Origin: Halobacteriales archaeon QH_10_70_21
GTDB lineage: Archaea; Halobacteriota; Halobacteria; Halobacteriales; Haloarculaceae
Direction of reading: 5' to 3'
Assembly (NCBI GenBank): GCA_003021325.1
Contig: PXQM01000181.1
Span: 1-5,806, forward strand
Length of the DNA: 5,806 nt
Shown here: one piece after another, positions 1 to 5,343 of the stretch
Numbering within the stretch: the stretch's first letter is position 1
Layout: every line of letters starts with the position of its first letter
Notes under the pieces: generated by a model
Told to the model about the DNA's origin: nothing
What the model saw: only the letters and a program-made list of their open reading frames with translations
Databases searched by the model: none
Translations under genes and position numbers: made by a program

Positions 1-1211
1 AGCTGTTCTTCCAGGGCGCAAACGCGCAGGGCTACGACCTCATCGACGACAAGAACGTCACGGAGGTCGGCTACCGGCCCCAGCCGAACGCCGTCCGGGG
101 GCCCGACGAGAAGCTCCGTGTCGAGCGCCGCGGCGACGGGGCGCTGTCGCGGCCCTACGACGGGAACTTCCGGCACCCATCGGACCCGGAGGCGGTCGAC
201 CCCATCGAGGGCCACACGCTGGCGACGACCGAACTCACGGGCAACCCGCACCCGCTGGGCGCCCCCTACGAGGAGAAGGCGAAGCGCACCGCCGCGATCG
301 GCGTCGTCCCCGAGGCGCTGAAGACCGGCAGCGTCACCATCCGGCCGAACGCGTTCGTGACGGACGTCCTGGTCGACCGCTCGCTGGGCGGCAACCCCGG
401 GGCGACGGGCGTCGAGTTCCGCGACACCTGGTCCGGCGACACCGAGCAGGTGTCGGCGAGCACGGTCGTCCTCGCCGCGGGCACCATCGAGACGCCCCGG
501 CTGTGGCTCAACGCCGACCTCCCCGATAACGAGTGGGTCGGCAAGGGCATGACGATCCACTTCGGCGACAACGTGATGGGCTTCTGGGAGGAGGAGGTGC
601 TGGAGGAGCGCGTCGGCAAGCCGGCCGCCGACCCCCAGGAGGGACAGACCATCGCCGCCCGCTTCGACTACCCCGGCGTCGGGATGCTGCAGACGACCGG
701 CTCCTACGCGGGTATCGCCGCCATCCTCGGGGTCGGCGCCTCCGCCTCCGGCTTCACGTTCAGCAACGACCCCGCGGACGCGCCGTGGGACACCATCGGC
801 CGGCTGGCCGGCCCGAAGCTCAAGCGGGTCCTCTCGCGGTACCGCCAGGCGCTGCCCGTCCTCGTCGTCACCGACGACCGGCCCCACAAGCGGAACGGCG
901 TCAGCGTCGCCCCGGGCATCGAGGACGAGCACGGCCCCATCCCGCAGGTCAACTACGTCCCCAGCACGGGCGACGTCCGGCGGCGCGACGAGCTGACCGA
1001 GGTCGCCACGAACATCCTCAAGGAGGCCGGCGCCGACCACGTCCACCGGTCGGACTCGCCGGCGACGGCCATCCACATCCACTCGACGATGGCGATGGGC
1101 ACGGTCGTCGACACGGCGTGCGAGGCCTACGACGTCGACCGGCTGTTCGTCGCCGACCACTCGACGCTGGCCAACGGCGTCGGCGGCCCCAACCCGACCA
1201 ACACCGGCCAG
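1..1211 (+). CDS. GMC-family FAD oxidoreductase, 5' partial and broken at the 3' end
   Basis: The reading frame begins at base 3 and is already open at the window edge, so the N-terminal FAD-binding GxGxxG region lies outside. About 403 residues are visible. They include a segment typical of GMC (glucose-methanol-choline) flavoenzymes, LAAGTIETPRLW at fragment residues about 157-168, and the C-terminal catalytic region: IHIHSTMAMG (His358/His360) then LFVADHSTLANGVGG and NPTNTGQ (Asn397). By family knowledge the His and Asn near these motifs take the proton from an alcohol substrate while FAD accepts hydride; the substrate here is unknown. In intact relatives NPTxT is followed by a short helix and a stop. 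Here homology ends at GQ near 1211, and the frame runs on through the next gene to 2072 without resemblance to anything, so the natural C-terminus and stop are missing. The family call is secure; whether the break is biological or an assembly fault is not known. Confidence 0.88.
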
Positions 1212-1212
1212 T

Positions 1213-1677
1213 CTGGACAGCGAGCCAGAGGCGGGTATCTACGCCCGCGAGTCGGCGTACCTCGACCGGTACGTCCAGGTCGGCGTCGCGAGCGGGCGCG
1301 TCCTCTCGGTGGACTTCCCGGCGACCTCCGACGAGGACGCCGGGACCGAGCTGCCGCTCCTGGACCGCGTCGATGCGTACCTCGAGGGCGCCGGCACCGG
1401 CTTCTCGGACGTCGACGTCGCGATGACGATGCCGACCGACCAGCGGGACGTCCTCGAGGCCGTCCGCGGGGTGCCCTGCGGCGAGCAGGTGTCGGTGGCG
1501 AAACTCGCGAGCACGGCGCCCGGCCTCGACTCCGACGACGAGACCCACCAGCTCTCCCGGACTGCGCTGGCGGAGAACCCGGCACCGCTCGTCATCCCGG
1601 ACCACCGGGTCCGGGACGGCCCCAGCGCCGCCCCGCCGGCCGTCGAACAGCGCCTCCGGTCCCTGGAGGGGCTCTGA
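1213..1677 (+). CDS. MGMT/Ogt-family (alkyltransferase-like) protein with Asp in place of the active Cys, start lost
   Basis: From about 1213 (LDSEPEAGIYARESAYLDRY) to the stop at 1675-1677, about 154 residues resemble O6-methylguanine-DNA methyltransferase-family proteins. There is an acidic N-terminal domain, then a winged-helix-like part with VLEAVRGVPCGEQVSV, SRTALAENP (the equivalent of the RAVGxAxxxNP region) and IPDHRVRDGPSAAPP, where suicidal repair enzymes have PCHRV. The acceptor Cys is thus Asp (codon 1600-1602), so the protein cannot accept alkyl groups in the normal way; by analogy with alkyltransferase-like (ATL) proteins it may only bind damaged DNA. No ATG, GTG or TTG lies in this frame between the upstream gene and a GTG at 1309, and starting there would lose about 32 conserved-looking residues. 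I therefore infer that the true start was removed at the junction near 1211. Family confident, exact role uncertain. Confidence 0.75.
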   Translation: MDSEPEAGIYARESAYLDRYVQVGVASGRVLSVDFPATSDEDAGTELPLLDRVDAYLEGAGTGFSDVDVAMTMPTDQRDVLEAVRGVPCGEQVSVAKLASTAPGLDSDDETHQLSRTALAENPAPLVIPDHRVRDGPSAAPPAVEQRLRSLEGL

Positions 1678-1686
1678 CCGGGCTCG

Positions 1687-1765
1687 TACGGATTGTCTGG
1701 TCTTTTACCGGTCGTCGCCGGCCGGGCCACCGGCGACGACCGGTACATCGTTACGACAATCCGTA
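1687..1765. repeat. Nested perfect inverted repeat between convergent genes
   Basis: Two concentric palindromes share a centre near 1726. The outer arms are 11-bp perfect inverted repeats, TACGGATTGTC at 1687-1697 and GACAATCCGTA at 1755-1765. The inner arms are 16-bp perfect inverted repeats at 1706-1721 and 1730-1745 (beginning TACCGGTCG), separated by an 8-nt loop. The element starts 9 nt after the stop of the MGMT-like gene and ends directly against the stop codon of the MaoC gene. It could form a long hairpin in either transcript or a cruciform in DNA. A bidirectional terminator or transcript-end stabiliser is the simplest reading; a small non-autonomous mobile element is an alternative, but no target duplication is evident. 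Confidence 0.85.
1700..1745 (+). terminator. Possible terminator of the MGMT-like gene: T run plus strong hairpin
   Basis: About 25 nt after the plus-strand stop codon lies TCTTTT (1701-1706), followed at once by a 16-bp perfect stem with an 8-nt loop. Archaeal RNA polymerase commonly stops at short T-rich tracts, so the T run is the likelier signal, with the hairpin protecting the RNA end. On the minus strand the same hairpin lies just past the MaoC stop, but it is followed by A-rich rather than T-rich sequence, so the case is weaker in that direction. Confidence 0.45.
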
Positions 1766-2398
1766 TCACCCGGCATCGGTCCGCTGCCGTCTGCCGACGA
1801 CCCGTCCCTCGACGTCGTCCGGCTGCGTGCCGACGCCGTCCGGCCAGCCGGTCGGCCGCGCCGCCGAGGGCTCGGCTGCGGACCGCTTCAGCACCATCGG
1901 CGTCCGCTCTAAGGACAGCACCAGCTCGTCGTCGCCGTTGTACGCCCGGAGTTCGGTCGTCACGAGGCCGACGTGCTCGCGGGAGTCGCTCTCGCGCTTG
2001 TCCAGCACCTCGCTCTCGGCGAAGACCGTGTCGCCGTGGAACACCGGCGCGTGGTGGCGGACCCGGTCGTAGCCCAGGTTGGCGGTGGCGTTCGCCGAGA
2101 CGTCGACGACGCTCATGCCGACCGCCAGGGCACTGACGTAGAGGCCGTCGACGAGCCGCTCGCCGAACTCCATCTCGGCGGCGTAGGCCTCGTTGAACTG
2201 CATCGGGTTGACGTTCATCGTCAGGTTGGTCAGCCAGACGTTGTCCGTCTCCGTGACGGTCCGACCGTAGGGGTGTTTGTAGACGTCGCCGACCCGGAAG
2301 TCCTCGTAGTAGCGGCCCTGCCAGCCGGTCACGAGCCGTCGCTCGTCGGCCGCCGAGGCGTCGGGGTCGACGAGCCGGGAGTCGTCGGAGTCGCTCAT
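1766..2398 (-). CDS. MaoC-family hot-dog dehydratase-like protein
   Basis: A 210-residue protein resembling MaoC/hydratase-2 proteins, which add water to or remove it from acyl-CoA thioesters. Supporting features are YEDFRVGDVYKHPYGRTVTE (residues about 30-50), the NVNPMQFNEAYA region (62-73), FGERLVDGLY (78-87), and HHAPVFHGDTVFAESEVLDKR (115-135), whose HGDT turn is typical of the hot-dog fold. Against the classical D-x-N-P-x-H signature, Asp is replaced by Asn62 and His by Gln67, so ordinary enoyl-CoA hydratase chemistry is doubtful. The tail of about 38 residues after MVLKR is Pro/Gly-rich and probably disordered. I chose the ATG at 2396-2398 rather than an upstream in-frame start at 2485, which would add 29 unconserved-looking residues and overlap the preceding gene. 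A TATA-like element lies about 28 nt before the chosen start. The substrate cannot be told from sequence. Confidence 0.85.
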   Translation of the reverse strand: MSDSDDSRLVDPDASAADERRLVTGWQGRYYEDFRVGDVYKHPYGRTVTETDNVWLTNLTMNVNPMQFNEAYAAEMEFGERLVDGLYVSALAVGMSVVDVSANATANLGYDRVRHHAPVFHGDTVFAESEVLDKRESDSREHVGLVTTELRAYNGDDELVLSLERTPMVLKRSAAEPSAARPTGWPDGVGTQPDDVEGRVVGRRQRTDAG

Positions 2399-2420
2399 GC
2401 GCCCTTGTGGGGCGAGCGGC

Positions 2421-2430
2421 CCAAATAGCT
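2421..2430 (-). promoter_or_regulatory. TATA-like element before the MaoC gene
   Basis: Read on the minus strand the sequence is AGCTATTTGG, an AT-rich island in very GC-rich DNA, centred about 28 nt upstream of the MaoC ATG. This is the spacing expected if transcription starts at or next to the start codon, as in the leaderless transcripts common in haloarchaea. It sits inside the 34-nt gap after the AIR synthase-like gene, so MaoC may have its own promoter as well as any read-through. Inferred from position and composition only. Confidence 0.45.
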
Positions 2431-2432
2431 GG

Positions 2433-3446
2433 TCACGACCCCGAGGCCTCAAGCAGGCGCTCGTAGACGGCCCACGAGGAGTCACCCTCCGGCTCCGCCA
2501 CGTCTCGGCCGTCGACGGTCACGCCCGACCCGCGCTCGACGCCCCCGGCGACGCCGACCGGCGTGCCGCGTTCCTCGAGCGCCGAGACGACGGCGTCGGT
2601 GTCGGCGGGGTCGACCGCCACGAGGAGCGTCCCCGAGGTTGTCGCCCGCCAGGGGTCCATCCCCAGCGCCTCGCAGGCCGTCTCCACGCCGGGCCGGAGC
2701 GGGACCGCGTCGGCGTCGACGGCGATACCGACGCCGGCGCCGTCGGCCATCTCGTGGAGTGCGCCGAGCAGGCCGCCCTCCGTGGCGTCGTGCATCGCCG
2801 TCACCTCGCCGGCGGCAGCGGCCGTCAGGGCGTCGCGGACGCAGCTCGCCTCCTCGAGGCGGGCCTGTGCGGTCTCGAGGTCCTCGCCCGACAGCGGCAC
2901 CGCGTCGGGGAACAGCGTCGACAGCAGGCCGACCGCCTCGACGGCCGGACCCTTCGTCACCAGCAGGTCGTCGCCCGGCCGGGCGCCGTCGGGCCGGATC
3001 ACCTCGTCGGAGTCGCCGACCGCAATCGCCGTCGCGGCGCCGACCCAGGGGAACGACGCGCCCGCGTAGCGGGCGGTGTGGCCGGTGACGACCGCGACCC
3101 CCAGCTCGCGGCACGCGGCGTCGATCGCGTCCCACAGGCGGCCGAACTCCTCGTCGGACATCGCCGGCGGCAGCGCGAAGGAGATGGTGAGATGGGAGGG
3201 CGGCACGCCGGAGACGGCCACGTCCGCGAGGACGACGTCGAGGGCGAAGCGGCCGGCCCGTTCGAACCCGAGTGCCGGCAGGACGGAAACGGGGTCGGTG
3301 GCGGTCACGAGCGCCCGGTCGCCGACCCCAAGGACGCCGAAGTCGACGCCGTGCTTCGGGCCGACGGCGACGTCTGCCCGGTCGGCGCCCAGGTTCGGTG
3401 CGATGCGCTCCTCGAAGAAGGCCCGCGATACCTTGCCGGTGTCCAT
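2433..3446 (-). CDS. AIR synthase-like (PurM/HypE/ThiL superfamily) ATP-binding protein
   Basis: A 337-residue protein with the architecture of the PurM/HypE/SelD/ThiL superfamily, which uses ATP to activate a carbonyl or carbamoyl oxygen or to transfer phosphate. Visible landmarks are TATDPV (residues 48-53, Asp51 a likely Mg-ATP ligand), DVVLADVAVSGVPPSHLT (70-87, the dimer/nucleotide region), VVTGHTARYAG (119-129), DDLLVTKGPAVEAVGLLS opening the C-terminal domain (159-176), MHDATEGGLLGALHEMA (218-234, close to the HypE M-D-x-T-x-GG motif) and TTSGTLLVAV (269-278). Length matches HypE, but the C-terminal Cys motif (PRIC) that HypE needs for cyanide synthesis is absent: the protein ends LLEASGS. 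It is therefore unlikely to be a real hydrogenase-maturation HypE, and no hydrogenase genes are nearby. The ATG at 3444-3446 fits the family start. The MaoC gene follows after 34 nt, suggesting partial co-transcription. Substrate unknown. Confidence 0.88.
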   Translation of the reverse strand: MDTGKVSRAFFEERIAPNLGADRADVAVGPKHGVDFGVLGVGDRALVTATDPVSVLPALGFERAGRFALDVVLADVAVSGVPPSHLTISFALPPAMSDEEFGRLWDAIDAACRELGVAVVTGHTARYAGASFPWVGAATAIAVGDSDEVIRPDGARPGDDLLVTKGPAVEAVGLLSTLFPDAVPLSGEDLETAQARLEEASCVRDALTAAAAGEVTAMHDATEGGLLGALHEMADGAGVGIAVDADAVPLRPGVETACEALGMDPWRATTSGTLLVAVDPADTDAVVSALEERGTPVGVAGGVERGSGVTVDGRDVAEPEGDSSWAVYERLLEASGS

Positions 3447-3548
3447 GCGGAGACCAGCGCCGCCGCCGGCTTGGGCGCTTCGGCCCGCGCCGGTTCAGTA
3501 ACCCGAACGAGGAACATTGCTTTATGGGTCGGTAATCTATCGAGTCCC
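3447..3548. promoter_or_regulatory. Divergent intergenic region between AIR synthase-like and response-regulator genes
   Basis: This 102-bp stretch separates two divergently transcribed genes and is markedly more AT-rich over 3495-3540 than the flanking coding DNA. It must hold both promoters. The plus-strand one is well supported (see the TATA entry). For the minus strand, the complement of 3519-3526 reads CATAAAGC and might serve as a second TATA element with a leader of about 50 nt, but this is weak. No Shine-Dalgarno sequence is evident before either ATG. Confidence 0.5.
3519..3527 (+). promoter_or_regulatory. TATA box of the response-regulator gene, leaderless spacing
   Basis: GCTTTATGG lies with its centre about 26 nt before the ATG at 3549 and is preceded by a purine-rich stretch (GAACGAGGAAC, about 3505-3515) that suits a BRE for transcription factor B. 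This spacing predicts a transcript beginning at or within a few bases of the start codon, and there is no ribosome binding site, which together support both the promoter and the start chosen for this gene. Confidence 0.6.
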
Positions 3549-4604
3549 ATGGCACTGAACGACGAGGGGGCACCCCCTCGCGACGTCCCCGGCGTCGGCG
3601 GAGACGTCGTCGACTACGGGGTGACGGCCGGGGGCGGGGAGACCGAGGACATCACGATACTCTTCGTCGACGACGAACGGCAGCTCCTGTCGGTGCTCGC
3701 CGCGAACCTCGAGGAGGACATCGAGTCGCTGGAGATTGTGACCGCCAGCAACGCGACCGAGGCCATCGACCGGCTCGAACAGCTCGATATCGACTGCGTC
3801 GTCAGCGACTACAAGATGCCCGGCTCCGACGGTCTCGACCTCCTCGAGCGGTGCCGCGAGCTGGACCCGACCATCCCGTTCATCCTCTTCACCTCGAAGG
3901 GCTCGGAGGAGGTCGCGAGCGAGGCGATAAACGCCGACGTCACCGACTACCTCCGGAAGGACCTCGGCAACGAGCAGCTCACCCTCCTGGCGAACCGCAT
4001 CCAGAACGCCGTCGCCGAGCGCCGCGCCCGCGAGGCCGTCGAGGAGGCCATCCAGCACCTCCAGCGCATCCACGACCGCGTCTCCGACGCCTACCTCGGG
4101 CTCGACGGGTCGTTCCACATCACCTACCTCGACGAGGACGCCGCCGTGCTCCTGCAGGACCGCCGGGAGCGACTGCGCGGCGAGCGGCTGTGGGACGTCC
4201 TCCCGGAGGCCATCGACTCGCCGCTCCAGACCGAGTTCGAACGCGCGATGAGCGCGACCACCAGCGTCGAACTCGAGACCTACTACGAGCCGTTCGACAC
4301 CTGGTTCGACGTGCGGGCCTTCCCCGCCGACGGCGGCCTGTCGGTGTACTTCCGGGACGTCACCGGGCGCAAGCGGCTCGAGGAGACCGTCGACCGGCGG
4401 GAGGCCCAGCTCGAGGACGTCGTCGACGCCCTAGAGGAGATGGGCGAACACACCGAGATGCTGCTCGGCGTCGCCAGGGCCCTGCGCGGCAACTACGACC
4501 TCGAGGGCGACGAGGACGACGAGCTGGTCGCGGGGCTGGAGAAGCTGCTCGGCGGCATCGACACCCTGGAGTCGATGGCCTCGCCCCCCGAGGACGGCCC
4601 CTGA
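3549..4604 (+). CDS. Response regulator: receiver domain plus PAS domain
   Basis: A 351-residue signalling protein, probably cytoplasmic as no membrane segment is seen. Residues 1-34 are a Gly-rich linker. Residues about 35-155 form a receiver domain with the full active site: Asp41/Asp42 in FVDDER, phospho-acceptor Asp87 in VVSDYKMPG, Thr115 in LFTSKG and Lys137 in YLRKDLG. Residues about 168-275 form a PAS domain, with LGLDGSFHITYLDEDAAVLL, RGERLWDVLPE, YYEPFDTWFDVRAFP and the closing VYFRDVTGRKR. The last 75 residues are acidic helices, possibly a coiled coil, with no histidine-kinase ATPase, DNA-binding or other known output domain. Such proteins are common in haloarchaea and are thought to relay or modulate phosphorylation within large sensor networks. 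No partner kinase is in the window. The ATG was chosen because a TATA box sits about 26 nt upstream; the frame stays open further 5' only as a shadow of the opposite-strand gene. Confidence 0.88.
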   Translation: MALNDEGAPPRDVPGVGGDVVDYGVTAGGGETEDITILFVDDERQLLSVLAANLEEDIESLEIVTASNATEAIDRLEQLDIDCVVSDYKMPGSDGLDLLERCRELDPTIPFILFTSKGSEEVASEAINADVTDYLRKDLGNEQLTLLANRIQNAVAERRAREAVEEAIQHLQRIHDRVSDAYLGLDGSFHITYLDEDAAVLLQDRRERLRGERLWDVLPEAIDSPLQTEFERAMSATTSVELETYYEPFDTWFDVRAFPADGGLSVYFRDVTGRKRLEETVDRREAQLEDVVDALEEMGEHTEMLLGVARALRGNYDLEGDEDDELVAGLEKLLGGIDTLESMASPPEDGP

Positions 4605-4622
4605 GCACGGCGCGGCCGGCGG
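4605..4622. other. Short convergent gap with no visible terminator
   Basis: Only 18 nt, entirely GC-rich, separate the stop codons of the response regulator and the CPBP gene. No T run or convincing hairpin is seen, so each transcript probably extends into the opposite gene, giving antisense overlap of the 3' ends. Confidence 0.5.
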
Positions 4623-5340
4623 TCACCCGAACGGCTCCCAGCCCAGACCCTCGGCGACGACGAACTCGGCGGCGTTGACGACGTAGTGGGCGACGACGAC
4701 CACGAGCAGGCTGTCGGTGAGGACGAACGCGACCGCCAGCGCCAGCCCGAGCAGCGCCGTGACGACGATTCCGAGCGTTCCCTGGGCGCCGTGGCCGGCG
4801 GCGAAGGCGACCGACGACAGCACCGAGGAGGAGGACCCAGCCGCCCGCGGAATCGGGGGCCAGCAGCCCGCGCAGCTCCCGGCTCGGGTCGGCGTCGAAG
4901 ACGTCCGCGAGACCGGCAGCCATCGTGTTGGCAAGCGAGATGGCGACGCCGAGCCCGACGCCGACGACGACGCCGAAGGGGCCGGTGCTCACCGGGGCGG
5001 CCGTGACGCCCAGCGCCGAGGCGGGGACACCGGTCAGCCAGATGCCGAAGAGCAGCAGGGCCGCGAAGAGGCTATGGGAGACGGTGACGTTCGCCAGAAG
5101 CGCCACCGTCGTCGGCTCCGGGGGCGACCCCTCGAGGGTGGCCGCCGCCGGCGAGCCGTTGCCCGACGGCGTCGTCGCCGTGGCGTCGAGGTGGCCGGCG
5201 CCGTCCTCGAGGCGGTTCAGGCGGCGGCGCTCCTCGGGGAGGTGCGGGCCGCCGACCGCCGACTGCGAGGCGCGGGCGAGAACGAGCAGAAGGGACAGCA
5301 CGGCGAGGGTGATACCGGCGAAGGCGGCCCACCGGGTCAC
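4623..5340 (-). pseudogene. CPBP-family intramembrane metalloprotease, broken by an internal deletion with frame change
   Basis: The N-terminal part begins at GTG 5340-5338 and runs about 173 residues to near 4823. It has a first membrane segment (residues 5-22), a Pro/Gly/Thr-rich loop, and further hydrophobic segments around 79-113 and 121-145. The C-terminal part, in another frame, runs from about 4823 to the stop at 4623: VLSSVAFAAGHGAQG, a hydrophobic stretch, TDSLLVVVVAHYVVNAAEF. These match CPBP (CAAX protease/bacteriocin processing) motif 2 (F-x3-H) and motif 3 (HxxxN). Motif 1 (EExxxR), whose Glu is catalytic and which should sit roughly 20-30 residues before SSVAF, is absent: LLLGAV joins almost directly to VLSSVAF. 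The missing length must be 2 modulo 3. As written the gene cannot make an active protease. The start lies 3 nt after the lon stop, implying co-transcription. Whether the deletion is real or an assembly error is not known. Confidence 0.8.
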
Positions 5341-5343
5341 GCC

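Noticed and set aside
1018..1605. Long minus-strand open frame of 195 codons opposite the GMC/MGMT region
   Set aside because: It is antisense to two recognisable genes, lacks its own family features and shows the composition of a GC-rich shadow frame.
1309..1677. GTG at 1309 as the true start of the MGMT-like gene
   Set aside because: It would drop the conserved-looking segment containing GIYARES and YLDRY encoded immediately upstream in the same frame; the true start appears to have been lost instead.
1212..2072. Run-on of the GMC reading frame past the junction, with Arg/Pro/Gly-rich sequence
   Set aside because: It overlaps the MGMT-like gene, the palindrome and the MaoC gene in the wrong frame or strand, and resembles no protein; it is a product of the break near 1211 plus high GC.
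2399..2485. Possible 29-residue N-terminal extension of the MaoC protein
   Set aside because: It would overlap the preceding gene's coding end and the likely TATA element, and the added residues look unlike MaoC proteins.
2397..3548. Upstream extension of the response-regulator frame, 384 codons longer
   Set aside because: It lies antisense to the AIR synthase-like gene; the real start is the ATG at 3549 with a TATA box at the right distance.
2482..3573. Minus-strand open frame of 363 codons overlapping the AIR synthase-like gene
   Set aside because: It is extremely Arg-rich with no motifs; the other frame carries the superfamily motifs throughout.
3537..4118. Minus-strand open frame of 193 codons opposite the receiver domain
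   Set aside because: It is a shadow of the response regulator, whose plus-strand product has a complete receiver active site.
4360..4622. Extension of the CPBP N-terminal frame beyond the true gene end
   Set aside because: It is out-of-frame run-on after the deletion, antisense to the response regulator and Arg-rich.
4605..4622. GC-rich convergent gap considered as a hairpin terminator
   Set aside because: No stem of useful length and no T run on either strand.
3851..4678. Plus-strand open frame of 275 codons overlapping the response regulator
   Set aside because: Its translation is almost entirely Arg, Pro, Gly and Ala, with no domain; it is in a shifted frame within a clear gene.
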